Shown: positions 26,965 through 35,925 of the stretch, piece by piece
Layout of the letters: each line of letters begins with the position of its first letter
Numbering within the stretch: the stretch's first letter is position 1
DNA from: Desulfobacterales bacterium
GTDB taxonomy: Bacteria > Desulfobacterota > Desulfobacteria > Desulfobacterales > UBA5852
DNA length: 35,925 bases
Reading direction: 5' to 3'
Assembly (NCBI GenBank): GCA_030065275.1
Contig: JASJCV010000001.1
Span: 1 to 35,925 of the forward strand
Position numbers and translations under genes: made by a program
Notes under the pieces: generated by a model
The model's input: the letters and a program-made list of their open reading frames with translations, nothing else
Databases searched by the model: none
What the model was told of the DNA's origin: nothing

Positions 26965-29580
26965 CTAAACCTCGTTTGCCGGAGCGGTTTCGGACGCGTC
27001 ACCCACCTTGAACTGTTCCACCTGACGGGTCAGGGATTGGGACAGCTTCTGCAGTTCGTCGGTGATTTCCACGACCACGCCCGCCCCTTCGCGGGTCTGG
27101 GCGGCGGCTTCGGCCGACTCCCCGGTGATCTCGGTGAGCTTCTGGGAACGCTCGGCCTGGGTGTCGGTCATGTCCCGCATGGCGTGGGTGCGTTCCACCA
27201 CACCCTGCATCTGCTGGCCGATTTCGCTCATTCCCTGGTTGGCGTTGACGATCAGCTCGGAAATGGCGTTCGACTTCTCCACCAGCGCGTTCAGGGCCGC
27301 CTGGGCGGCCGCACGGCGTTCACCCTGCTGACCGGCCATGTCGGCAATTTCGCGGGCCAGGTTGTTGAGGTCTTCCATCATGGTGTTGACCTCCTGGGTC
27401 CCCTTTTCGATGTTGTCCGCCGCACGGGCGATCTCCTGGATGGCCTGCATGTTGGTACCGCCACCCTGGGCGATTTTTTCCAGGGCCTGGCGGGAGCGGT
27501 CGGAGAGCTGGGTACCTTCCGCGACCCGGGCCGAAGAGTCTTTGATCAGCTGGGTAATCTCCTTGGCGGCTTCCGAGGAGCGCTGGGCCAGCTTGCCGAC
27601 TTCGTCGGCGACGACGGCAAAACCCTTGCCGTGGGCGCCGGCGCGGGCGGCCTCGATGGCGGCGTTCAGCGAGAGCAGGTTGGTCTGCTCCGCGATTTCG
27701 GTAATAACGGTGATGATTTCGGAGATCTGTTCCGAAGACTCGGCAATGGCGCGCATACCATCCACGGTGGCGGACACCGATTCGGTGCCCTCCTCCACCG
27801 CCTGGAGGGCGTCGCTGGCAAAGGTCATGGCGTTGGTGGTGGCGCCGGTGAGTTCCTGCACCGCCGTCTCCATGCGTCCGACGGCTTGGGTAACCGCCTC
27901 CACCTGCTCGCCCTGCTGCTGGGCGGTGGCCACAACCTTGGCGCCGGTTTCACCCATCACCTCCACGCGGTCGGTGGCGGTGTTGGCTTCTTCCACCTGG
28001 CTGGCGGAGGCTTCGGTGACCGAGCCCATATCGACCGTCAGGGATTCGATGTTGGTGTTGGAGATGTCGGCCGCTTCACGCTGGGATTCCGAGGAACCCG
28101 CGACCTCGCCGGCTGTGGCCCGCATGTCCTCCACGGTCTGCTGCATGATGCGCATCTGCTCGGCCTGGCGCTCGGCGCGCTCCCGGTTGGAGCTGGCACG
28201 CTGGGCCACGTCGCCCGAGTAGCTTTCCACGTCCCGGGCGGCCTTGGAGACGAGTTGGAAGGATTCGCGCAGCAGGCGCATCATCTTGTTGAACTCGCCG
28301 GCCATAATGCCGACCTCGTCCTTGCTGCCCACCGGCACCTCGATGGTCAGGTCGCGCTCGCGGGCCACCGTCCTTACGGCGTTGGCGATGGCGATGATGG
28401 GGTTGGCGATGCCGCGCGCCACCCATAGACCGAGCACACCGGTGATAAGGCCGGCCACGACGGCGATCGACCAGAGAACGACCTTGGAGCGGTCGCGGAT
28501 CTTTTCGATGATCGTGGCGGATTCGAGGTATTCCTCCTCGTAGGAACCGGCGCCGATAATCCAGTCCCAGGGTGCGAAATACATCAGGCGAACAGTCTTG
28601 TAGCGCGCCTTGGGGTCGCCCGCGTTCTTCCAGGGGTAGCGGTGCTCGGCCACTTCGCCCGGTTTCAGAACCTTGGTTTTGGCCACGATTTCCTGGATGA
28701 AGAGGTTGCCGTCGGTGTCCTTGGCCTGGGAGATGTCTTCGCCGTCACGGGTTCCGTTTTGGGAAATGACGTAGTGGCCCTTGCTGTCGAGCACGTACAC
28801 GTAGCCGGTCGTCCCCACCTTGATGTCGTAGATGGCTTCACGCAGACTCTTGACACTTTCCTGGGGCAGGCCCACGTAGAGCATGCCCACGATGCGCTTG
28901 TCCTTGCTGTAGATGGGCTCGTAGGCCGTCAGGTACCACTTGTTGACCACATAGGCGCGGCCGACGAAGGTCTGGCCCCGCAGCACGGTGCTGATGACCG
29001 GGTTGGGCTTGCCGTCCGGGTTGGTGCGCGGGATATAGGTGCCGATGGCGCGCGTGCCGTCGTCCTTGACCACGTTGGTGGCCACGCGCAGCATGTCTCC
29101 GCCGCTGTTCATGCGCTGGAAGATCGTGCAGGTGAGGTCTTCGGCCAGGTTGCGGACCTCGTCCACCACAGGCACCGAGGCCGTCAGGTCGGTGGTCTGG
29201 CCGAACCAGCTGTTGCCCACGAGCATCTTGGGAAGCTCCACCGGGACCATGGTCTTGGTGTACTGGTTGACCGCGTTCCAGGTGACGTTTTCGTAGGCGA
29301 AGGCGATGCCGCCGTTGTCCGTAACCACCCGGCGGGCCACGTTGAGGTCGCTGCGCAGGGATTTGCGCAGCAGTTCGTCCTGGGTCTGGACCATCCGGTA
29401 GACGCCTTCGGCGATGTGGTCGAGGTCGATGCGGGCCAGTTTGATACTTTCCTGCCGCGCCACCTCGAACGTCTCGTTGCTCTGCTTGGTCACGAAGATA
29501 CCGGCAATGATCAGCGGCACGAAGGTCGCGAACATACCGAGCATGACCAGTTTGGTTCTGAGTTTGAGGTCTCTAAGCAT
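26965..29580 (-). CDS. Methyl-accepting chemotaxis protein with extracytoplasmic Cache domain
   Basis: Periplasmic segment ([27 protein letters not shown]... [16 protein letters not shown]), HAMP, and signalling hairpin [48 protein letters not shown]. Confidence 0.93.
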   Translation of the reverse strand: MLRDLKLRTKLVMLGMFATFVPLIIAGIFVTKQSNETFEVARQESIKLARIDLDHIAEGVYRMVQTQDELLRKSLRSDLNVARRVVTDNGGIAFAYENVTWNAVNQYTKTMVPVELPKMLVGNSWFGQTTDLTASVPVVDEVRNLAEDLTCTIFQRMNSGGDMLRVATNVVKDDGTRAIGTYIPRTNPDGKPNPVISTVLRGQTFVGRAYVVNKWYLTAYEPIYSKDKRIVGMLYVGLPQESVKSLREAIYDIKVGTTGYVYVLDSKGHYVISQNGTRDGEDISQAKDTDGNLFIQEIVAKTKVLKPGEVAEHRYPWKNAGDPKARYKTVRLMYFAPWDWIIGAGSYEEEYLESATIIEKIRDRSKVVLWSIAVVAGLITGVLGLWVARGIANPIIAIANAVRTVARERDLTIEVPVGSKDEVGIMAGEFNKMMRLLRESFQLVSKAARDVESYSGDVAQRASSNRERAERQAEQMRIMQQTVEDMRATAGEVAGSSESQREAADISNTNIESLTVDMGSVTEASASQVEEANTATDRVEVMGETGAKVVATAQQQGEQVEAVTQAVGRMETAVQELTGATTNAMTFASDALQAVEEGTESVSATVDGMRAIAESSEQISEIITVITEIAEQTNLLSLNAAIEAARAGAHGKGFAVVADEVGKLAQRSSEAAKEITQLIKDSSARVAEGTQLSDRSRQALEKIAQGGGTNMQAIQEIARAADNIEKGTQEVNTMMEDLNNLAREIADMAGQQGERRAAAQAALNALVEKSNAISELIVNANQGMSEIGQQMQGVVERTHAMRDMTDTQAERSQKLTEITGESAEAAAQTREGAGVVVEITDELQKLSQSLTRQVEQFKVGDASETAPANEV

Positions 29581-30781
29581 GGGTCTTTCCTCCCAATCGG
29601 TGGTGTTGATTGATGAAAAGGGTTTTGATCGCCGTGGCGATTTCCGAATCGTTGAGCGGCCGGCCGCTCCGGCACAGGCGCAGGGCCGACAAGGCCATTT
29701 CCTTGAACAGGCAGGTCCTGGGGTCCTGGATCAGCACTTCGCCCCCGACGCGGGCGATTTCGGCGGCCCCCTCGGCCCCGTCCACGTCCTTGCCGGTCAG
29801 CACGACCGCGACCGTGCGGGCGGCCATGACCTCGGAAACCGACAGCATGAGCATGTTGATGGCTCCGCGGCGTTCGGGAAAAGGGGAGGGGTGGACGCGC
29901 AGGGACGTTCGGTCGCCGTCCCGCACCGCCGTGACATATTCGCTTCCCGAGGCCAGATAGCAGGTGCCCGCCTCGAGCGGTGTGCCGTCCGCGGCCCGCC
30001 GGACCCGCAACGCGCTGTTGGCGTCGAGGTAATCCACGAAAGCGTCGAGATGGGCCTCGGCGGCGTATAAAACCGCCAGGTAGGCCGCCGGCCAGGTTGG
30101 ATCGAGCTGGGGGATGATTTTCAGCAGGGCGCCGTAACCGCCTTCGGAGGCGCCTAAAACGACGCAGCGCTCGATGGCCTTGGCCAGCACCCCCCCATTC
30201 CGCGGGCGGGTGCGCAGCAGGCGCACGTTGTCCATCTTGACCCCGGCGGCCAGCTTGACCTTGTGCTTGATCAGGCGTTCCTGGTCTTCGAGGCTTGCGT
30301 TATCGCGCTGGGACGGTTTGGGCATGAAATCGATGGCGCCCAGACGCAGGGCATCGAAGGTCTCGGTGGCCCCGTCGCGGGTCAGGGCGCTGATCATGAT
30401 GGTCGGCGTGGGGCGTTTGATCATGATATGCTTCAGGGTGGACAGCCCGTCCATTTCGGGCATTTTGATGTCCAGGGTGATCACGTCGGGCACGATCGCG
30501 GCAAGCATGTCCAGGGCCTCGCGGCCGTTGGCCGCTTCGCCCACCACCTGGAACCGTTCGTCGGCGTCAAACATCTGACGGACCACCTTGCGAATCAGAC
30601 GGGAATCATCGACGATCATCAGGCGGATGGGCGTCTCGGCGGGTGCGGCGACCGGGGCGGGCGCGTCAGGGACCTTGAGGGTCTCCTCGCAACCGTCGCA
30701 GGCCAGCAGGGCCTCGCTGCCGCTGTTCTGCGGGCATCGGATCTCATGCTGCCGGCCGCACTCTTCACAAAAAATGATCAA
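29573..30781 (-). CDS. Zinc-ribbon + REC + CheB-like protein (copy 3)
   Basis: TTG start (30781) with an AGGGGAAA RBS gives [18 protein letters not shown]...[12 protein letters not shown] zinc ribbon; [37 protein letters not shown]; CheB-like [13 protein letters not shown]...[13 protein letters not shown]. An upstream ATG at 30823 is also open. Confidence 0.83.
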   Translation of the reverse strand: MIIFCEECGRQHEIRCPQNSGSEALLACDGCEETLKVPDAPAPVAAPAETPIRLMIVDDSRLIRKVVRQMFDADERFQVVGEAANGREALDMLAAIVPDVITLDIKMPEMDGLSTLKHIMIKRPTPTIMISALTRDGATETFDALRLGAIDFMPKPSQRDNASLEDQERLIKHKVKLAAGVKMDNVRLLRTRPRNGGVLAKAIERCVVLGASEGGYGALLKIIPQLDPTWPAAYLAVLYAAEAHLDAFVDYLDANSALRVRRAADGTPLEAGTCYLASGSEYVTAVRDGDRTSLRVHPSPFPERRGAINMLMLSVSEVMAARTVAVVLTGKDVDGAEGAAEIARVGGEVLIQDPRTCLFKEMALSALRLCRSGRPLNDSEIATAIKTLFINQHHRLGGKTHA

Positions 30782-30977
30782 AACGTTTCCCCTGCCTCGG
30801 CCACCGCGTTTTCCAGGAGGCACTGCGGTCGGCGGCCCGTTATGTTGGCACCGGTCGAATGAAGGTTTACTGCTGGATTGGTTCTCAACATGCCTCGCTG
30901 TGTCTCGTCTCCCGTCTTATGTTTTCGACCGGATAACCCGGTGACTTGAGCGCCCGGGGTCTTCCGATCCATGGGAT

Positions 30978-31613
30978 TCAGCTCAGGGGCTTTTCCCGGA
31001 ACATCTTCAAAAGCAGCTGGTAGAGGTCCTCATCCCGGTGGTTGAAGCGAAACTCGCATTCCTTGAGATGCAGACCGAAGCGGTCCGTGACCGCCAGCGG
31101 CATCTTGAACATGCGTTGCTGGGTGAACCCCAGAAAGTCTTCGATCACGCCGCCGCAGGCGTTGCCGGGGTCGCGCTCGTCGCCGAAGGCCGTCAGGCCG
31201 TAAAGCCGCCGGCTTTCCATATCCACGATGCCGTCGTAGCAGGCCCAGCGCTCGGGCAGGCAGAGGGCGCCGCCGTTGCCGTTGTTTCGGAGGCATTGCC
31301 GCAGACGGGCCGAGGACTGGACCGGTATCAGGTCGGTGCGCACCTGCCGGCCGACTTCCTTGAGGCCGAATATGGGCGCTTTGCCGTTCGTGGTCTCCAG
31401 GAGCGCCAGCGGATGCTGACCGAAAGGCGACTGATGCACGCAGACGGTGTAAATGCGCTCGCGGATGCGAATCAGATAGCGATTGACCGTATTACGGTTC
31501 AGACCGGTCAGCGCGGCGATTTGCTGCGCATCGAGATCCAGGGCAAAATATCTGATTATTTTGCGGAATTTATTTTCGGAGATTTTCGAACGACAAACGT
31601 ATTTGTTTTTCAT
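30978..31613 (-). CDS. IS1595-type transposase-derived HTH protein, probably catalytically inactive
   Basis: N-terminal KNKYVCRSKISENKFRKIIRYFALDLDAQQIAALTGLNRNTVNRYLIRIRERI and C-terminal FGLHLKECEFRFNHRDEDLYQLLLKMFREKPLS match the IS1595-family transposase layout; catalytic Asp positions appear lost. Confidence 0.75.
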   Translation of the reverse strand: MKNKYVCRSKISENKFRKIIRYFALDLDAQQIAALTGLNRNTVNRYLIRIRERIYTVCVHQSPFGQHPLALLETTNGKAPIFGLKEVGRQVRTDLIPVQSSARLRQCLRNNGNGGALCLPERWACYDGIVDMESRRLYGLTAFGDERDPGNACGGVIEDFLGFTQQRMFKMPLAVTDRFGLHLKECEFRFNHRDEDLYQLLLKMFREKPLS

Positions 31614-31884
31614 GGTCGGTGGCCGTCTTTGCGCGCGATGAATGATGCTGTTCTGATCAGGTCCGGTGTGGGCACTTTAACCATATGAAATAAATATAAA
31701 TAATTCTGGGTTTATCGTTTCGCGCGCCCTTTCCGCTGCTATCGCCCCAAAATACGGGGTTTCACGCGTTTGCGGACGTGGTGTTCTGGGGAGCTTGCAA
31801 GCTTCGTGCCCGTATATAATTGTACACGATCTAGTGGTTCTGCCGGGTGTCGATATCCATCGGGTCTAAAAATGAAGGAAGGTG

Positions 31885-31923
31885 CTGACGGATTTTGTCA
31901 GTCGAATTGACAAAATCTGTCAG
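31885..31923. repeat. 16-bp near-perfect inverted repeat, 7-nt spacer
   Basis: ctgacggattttgtca (31885-31900) gtcgaat tgacaaaatctgtcag (31908-31923); one mismatch between arms. Confidence 0.9.
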
Positions 31924-32008
31924 GTGCCGACGGGGAGCCGGGGAGGCCGGGTCGTGCCCGGGACCGGCGTCGTCGGCATCGGAAGAGGGCCCCTGTGTCC
32001 GGGTGCCG

Positions 32009-32419
32009 CTAGTTGAGTTGGGAGGCGGAAATGTATTTCTGGAGCGCCTGATAATCGTCCGGATAGATGTCCACGAAAGTCACACCGATATCATAGCCGT
32101 CCTGGTCCGGACGCTCCTTGCACCAGGCCACCCGTGAGACGGCGGTGAGGGGGGCCAGGGCCTGACCGTCGTCGATGACGGCGGCATAGCTTCGTTTGTG
32201 ATGCTGCCAGCCCGTCAACTGGATTTCGAGGCCGATCAGGTCACCGGGTTTGAAAGGCGTCGGGCCGGTAAAGCAGATCCCGCCGGCGCTGATATTGACC
32301 CCGACGCCGCGCTGGATGTCTTCCGTCAGGGGATATTCGATCTTTTTGGCTTCGATGGTGACATCCTCGGAAATACGGTGGAATTTGCGCTGATCGCTGA
32401 GATGCTGATCCGTGGGCAT
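32009..32419 (-). CDS. PilZ domain protein
   Basis: DQRKFHRISEDVTIEAKKI and VNISAGGICFTGPTPFKPGDLIGLEIQL (RxxxR-like and (D/N)xSxxG motifs). Confidence 0.85.
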   Translation of the reverse strand: MPTDQHLSDQRKFHRISEDVTIEAKKIEYPLTEDIQRGVGVNISAGGICFTGPTPFKPGDLIGLEIQLTGWQHHKRSYAAVIDDGQALAPLTAVSRVAWCKERPDQDGYDIGVTFVDIYPDDYQALQKYISASQLN

Positions 32420-32513
32420 GGGTGATCTCCTTGGTGGCCGTCACGTGATACGGGCGCTGGGTTTTCTTTCCGGCTATTTATCCTAGTGTCCGCCAAATGA
32501 AAAGTCTTTCCGT

Positions 32514-32567
32514 GGCCCCCGGCTTGCTCTCCAAGGGCGAATGCTCTATAAGGTGGGGGCCTTTTTT
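32514..32567 (+). promoter_or_regulatory. Possible terminator/attenuator-like hairpin in the pyrD leader
   Basis: ggccccc (32514-32520) ... gggggcc (32555-32561) followed by TTTTTT, ending 17 nt before the pyrD ATG; loop is long (34 nt). Confidence 0.4.
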
Positions 32568-32584
32568 CACGAGCGGGAAACGCC

Positions 32585-33520
32585 ATGCATCCAGATAAGC
32601 CGCAGATGGGCATCGATATCGCCGGTCTGCACCTGAAAAATCCGGTCATGACCGCTTCCGGGACCTTCGGATACGGCGGGGAGTTCAAGGACCTGGTCGA
32701 TTTGAACCGGCTGGGCGCCATTATCGTCAAGGGGCTGTCGCTGCGGCCGACGGCCGGCAACCCGCCACCGCGCATCGTGGAAACACCCGCCGGCATGTTG
32801 AATGCCATCGGGCTCGAGAACATCGGCATCGAGGCCTTCCGTAAGACACGGCTCAAATTTCTTCGCCGGCTGGAAACGCCGGTGATCGTCAACCTTTACG
32901 GTCAACAGGCCGAAGATTACGAAGCGCTGGCGGACATCGTGGACGAAACGCCCGACATCGCGGCCGTTGAGGTGAACATCTCCTGCCCCAACGTGAAGGC
33001 CGGCGGCATTGCCTTCGGCGTGAGCGCCGCCGCGGCTGGCGATCTGACCGCCCGCATCCGGGCGCGCACCGCCAAGCCCCTGATCGTCAAACTTTCCCCC
33101 AACGTGACCGATATCGTGCCCATCGCCCAGGCCGCGGCCGCGGCCGGAGCCGACGCGCTTTCGCTGATCAACACGATTACCGGCATGGCGGTGGATATCG
33201 AAAACCGCCGGCCCAAACTGGCCAACATCACCGGCGGCCTTTCCGGCCCGGCCATCCGGCCCGTGGCCGTGCGCATGGTCTGGCAAGCGGCCCGGGCGGT
33301 CGACATCCCCGTGATCGGGATTGGCGGCATCATGAACCACCGCGACGCTCTCGAGTTTTTCATCGCCGGGGCTTCGGCCGTCCAGGTGGGTACGGCCAAC
33401 TTCGTCAACCCGGGGGCCAGCATGGCCATCCTCGACGGACTGGAGGACTACATGCGGGCCCACGGGATTGCCGACATCAGCGATCTGGTCGGCAGCCTCG
33501 AAACCGCGACAGCCGATTGA
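32585..33520 (+). CDS. pyrD: Dihydroorotate dehydrogenase (class 1B catalytic subunit type)
   Basis: LKNPVMTASGTFGYGGEF, NAIGLENIG, VEVNISCPNVKAGG, LSLINTITGMAVDIENRRPKLANITGGLSGPAIRPVAVRMV, VIGIGGIMNHRDALEFFIAGASAVQVGTANF. Confidence 0.95.
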   Translation: MHPDKPQMGIDIAGLHLKNPVMTASGTFGYGGEFKDLVDLNRLGAIIVKGLSLRPTAGNPPPRIVETPAGMLNAIGLENIGIEAFRKTRLKFLRRLETPVIVNLYGQQAEDYEALADIVDETPDIAAVEVNISCPNVKAGGIAFGVSAAAAGDLTARIRARTAKPLIVKLSPNVTDIVPIAQAAAAAGADALSLINTITGMAVDIENRRPKLANITGGLSGPAIRPVAVRMVWQAARAVDIPVIGIGGIMNHRDALEFFIAGASAVQVGTANFVNPGASMAILDGLEDYMRAHGIADISDLVGSLETATAD

Positions 33521-33642
33521 GGCCGGCGCCGCGGCTCACCGCCGAATCCCTCTGGGAGGGTGGGGCCGATGGAACCGCCAACCATGGAGACAAGGACAGC
33601 CGGACAGCCGACAACCGCAGCGACCAACCGAAAGGAGGCGGA

Positions 33643-34110
33643 ATGGAATTCAAGACACCCAACGACATCCTGGACTACGCGATCGGCAAAGAGAAGGAAG
33701 CCAAACAGTTCTACCTCGATATCAGCGAAGAAGAGACCCTGTCCGGCAATCGCCAGGTGTTTAGAGATTTTGCCAAGGAAGAAGACAAGCACGTGGTCCT
33801 GCTCGAAAAGCTAAAGGCGGGCGTTATCGCCGAGGGTATCGACAATTATGAATTCAAGTGGATCAAGGATATCAAACGCAGCGATCTGCTCCTGGATATT
33901 GAATACGAGAAAGGCATGCACTATCGTGACATTCTGATGCTGGCCATCAAGCGCGAAGAAAAGGCGCTCAAACTCTATAACGATCTGCAGGTCCGGATCG
34001 AGGATCCCGACCACGTCAAGATTTTCAAGATGCTCTGCCAGGAAGAAGCCAAGCACAAGCTCGCCCTCGAGACCATGTACGACGACCATATGGCTGAAAT
34101 GGGGGATTGA
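33643..34110 (+). CDS. Rubrerythrin-like ferritin-family diiron protein (no rubredoxin domain)
   Basis: GKEKEAKQFYLDI, FAKEEDKHVVLLEKL, AIKREEKALKLY, LCQEEAKHKLALE; AAAGGAGGCGGA RBS. Confidence 0.87.
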   Translation: MEFKTPNDILDYAIGKEKEAKQFYLDISEEETLSGNRQVFRDFAKEEDKHVVLLEKLKAGVIAEGIDNYEFKWIKDIKRSDLLLDIEYEKGMHYRDILMLAIKREEKALKLYNDLQVRIEDPDHVKIFKMLCQEEAKHKLALETMYDDHMAEMGD

Positions 34111-34224
34111 ACCCGATTGTCGTCGGGCATCAACCGGAGCGCCATCCGGCGCCGGGACGTTCGAGCGCGGTACGCTGCAGGCCAGGGCGTTACGGTTAGC
34201 CCCGGTCGTTTACAGGAGGCATGT

Positions 34225-34965
34225 ATGCGGATGTTCTTGCAATGGGGATTGATGCTGGTGCTGCTCGCCGCACCGGCCGCAGCGTCCGACCCGGCCCTGC
34301 GGAAAGCGGACGCTCGCCATGCCGCCGGCGGGCTGGAGGATCTCGAGGCCGCGCTGGACCTGTATGCCCGGGCCCGACAGGCAGCACCGCTGGATTATGA
34401 AACCCTGTGGAAAAGTGCGCGGGCGCATCGCGATTACGCCGATCGGGCCAAACAGGATACGCTTGCCGACTGGAAGGCGATCTGTAAAACCCAGGGCAAA
34501 ATCGCCATGCAACTGGCCGAAAAGGCCGTCGGCCTGGCCCCGGAACGTGTGGAGGGGCACTATTATTACGGGCTGAGCGTGGGCATCTATTCCGATGGGG
34601 TCAGTATCTTTACGGCCTTGAGTGAAGGTCTCAAGGACAAAACCCAGACCAGTTTCGAGAAAGCCTACGCGCTCGACAAGCACTACAACGATGCCGGGCC
34701 GATCCTGTCTCTGGGCCGTTTCTGGACGGTGTTGCCCTGGCCGATGCACGATCGCCAGAAGGCCCTGAACTATTTTCGCGAGTATGAAGCCACCGGATTT
34801 CTGGACACGTATGCCGAAGCGCAGGTCTATTTCGGTGAATTGCTGATGAAAATGGGCGGCAAGGCCAACAAGCAAGAAGCCCGGCGCTGGCTGGAACGCG
34901 CCGCCCAGGCGCCTGAGCGCTATTACGCCGAATGGGCCGCGCGTCTGCTGGCTCAACTCGGCTGA
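34225..34965 (+). CDS. Exported TPR-like protein (TRAP transporter TatT-like)
   Basis: Signal peptide MRMFLQWGLMLVLLAAPAAASD; helical repeats (LEAALDLYARARQAAPLDYETLWKSARAHRDYADRA...; AEKAVGLAPERVEGHYYYGLSVGIYSDGVS). Confidence 0.7.
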   Translation: MRMFLQWGLMLVLLAAPAAASDPALRKADARHAAGGLEDLEAALDLYARARQAAPLDYETLWKSARAHRDYADRAKQDTLADWKAICKTQGKIAMQLAEKAVGLAPERVEGHYYYGLSVGIYSDGVSIFTALSEGLKDKTQTSFEKAYALDKHYNDAGPILSLGRFWTVLPWPMHDRQKALNYFREYEATGFLDTYAEAQVYFGELLMKMGGKANKQEARRWLERAAQAPERYYAEWAARLLAQLG

Positions 34966-35015
34966 TGGCCGATGCGAATGCTGTTCCCCCGAATAATGGA
35001 AGGAGATATGTGACC

Positions 35016-35597
35016 ATGACGCGAAAAACACCATTGATTGTCTCCCTGGCCCTGGGGTGGATGCTCCTGTCGGTTTTTGCGGCAGGCGCCGCCGACCGGG
35101 AAATTGCCGGTGTGAACTTTCCCGGCGAGAAAACCGTTGAAGGCAAGCAACTGCAGCTCAACGGCGTGGCCCTGCGCACCAAATTCTTCATCAAGGTCTT
35201 CGCCGGTGGTTTCTACCTGGAAAATCCCACCCGTGACGCCGAGGAAGCCATCACCTCCGAGCAGATCAAACATTTTCACCTGCATTACCTGACCAGCAAG
35301 GCCACGGCCAAAAAATTGCAGGACGGCTTCAAGGAAGCCATTATCAAGGCCAATCCGCCCGAAATGGTGGCAAAGCACATGGCCGATATTGAACGCTACG
35401 CCTCCTGGCTGGACCAGGACATGGCCCCCGGGGCCACATCGATTGCGACCTACGTTCCCGGCAAGGGCCTGACCCTGATCTACAAAGGGCAGGAAAAAGG
35501 CACCATCGCCAACCCGGCCTTCGCCCAGATGTACTTTCGCTACAACCTGGGGGAAAAGGCCGATAAGAAGCTGCGTAAGGGGTATTTGGGGGAGTAG
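35016..35597 (+). CDS. Exported chalcone isomerase-like domain protein
   Basis: Signal peptide; EIAGVNFPGEKTVEGKQLQLNGVALRTKFFIKVFAGGFYLENPTRDAEEAI...HFHLHYL is characteristic of bacterial CHI-like proteins. Confidence 0.82.
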   Translation: MTRKTPLIVSLALGWMLLSVFAAGAADREIAGVNFPGEKTVEGKQLQLNGVALRTKFFIKVFAGGFYLENPTRDAEEAITSEQIKHFHLHYLTSKATAKKLQDGFKEAIIKANPPEMVAKHMADIERYASWLDQDMAPGATSIATYVPGKGLTLIYKGQEKGTIANPAFAQMYFRYNLGEKADKKLRKGYLGE

Positions 35598-35633
35598 ATC
35601 CGGTCCCGGCCGCGCTGTGTCGTCTCAAAAAAG

Positions 35634-35667
35634 ATAAAGCTGGAGCATCATACTGCTCCAGCTTTAT
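35634..35667 (+). terminator. Rho-independent terminator (probably bidirectional)
   Basis: Perfect 14-bp stem ataaagctggagca-tcatac-tgctccagctttat, flanked by an A-run on the left and T-rich tail on the right, directly after the 35597 stop. Confidence 0.9.
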
Positions 35668-35789
35668 TATTTGAACGCGAAACGTCTCCTCTGGTGCATA
35701 GACAAGGACTGTCCAGTCAAGGAAATTGCAATTAAAGTCATGTTCATTTTCTTGCACGAGCAAGAAAACGAACCAAAAGAAACCGCCCG

Positions 35790-35903
35790 CGTCCCGCTTA
35801 GCCCTGCGCGTCGATGCCAGGTTCGGCGCGTGTCGGAACTCGCTGCGCTCAAACAAGCCGACACGCTTTTTCCGAACCTGCCACCGATGCTCAGCGCGGG
35901 ACG
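35790..35903. repeat. Highly structured, probably dispersed, intergenic repeat with nested inverted repeats
   Basis: Nested arms: cgtcccgc (35790-35797)/gcgggacg (35896-35903); caggttcgg (35818-35826)/ccgaacctg (35872-35880); gcgtgtcgg (35828-35836)/ccgacacgc (35858-35866). Confidence 0.65.
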
Positions 35904-35925
35904 ATGGGGAGAAACTCGAAGCCCC

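Noticed and set aside
26842-28428. 528-aa plus-strand ORF opposite the MCP
   Set aside because: Gly/His/Leu-rich shadow frame, no recognisable domain, fully antisense to a convincing MCP.
30978-31613. Active insertion sequence
   Set aside because: Catalytic motifs appear lost, and no terminal inverted repeats or target duplications were recognised around the gene.
35344-35864. Minus-strand ORFs of 170 and 65 aa at the right edge
   Set aside because: Run through the terminator and repeat-like element and overlap the CHI-like gene; MFERSEFR-type translations are characteristic of repeat-derived spurious ORFs.

Overview
The window is a high-GC bacterial chromosome segment. Overall gene content looks like Desulfobacterota, but that is inference only. 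Left part (1-9.1 kb), mostly housekeeping: 3' portion of a Uup-like ABC-F ATPase, TM2 protein, MGT-type glycosyltransferase, enoyl-CoA hydratase, DUF134 regulator + Mrp/NBP35 ATPase, universal stress protein, lipB-lipA, thioredoxin plus a tiny Cys-rich protein. Middle (9.3-32.4 kb): a large signalling island, mostly on the minus strand. It contains pseudo-REC-PilZ, CheX, an interrupted membrane-protein gene, EAL-HDOD, a nitrate/sulfonate-type ABC transporter, two HAMP-only membrane proteins, a beta-helix protein, a Zn-finger ParA, three CheB-like proteins, a multi-Hpt CheA, CheY, CheW, a Cache-MCP, a transposase-derived HTH protein and a second PilZ protein. Right part: pyrD, a rubrerythrin-like ferritin, a TPR protein, a chalcone-isomerase-like protein, a strong terminator and a highly structured repeat-like element at the end. 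Most noteworthy: (i) all three CheB-like proteins have lost the catalytic His (two also lose another triad residue) and no CheR is present; (ii) CheA carries two His-containing Hpt domains flanking two duplicated His-less Hpt-like domains; (iii) an IS1595-type transposase appears to have been domesticated next to the chemosensory genes; (iv) a membrane-protein gene has a single in-frame TAA. No tRNA, rRNA or CRISPR was recognised.
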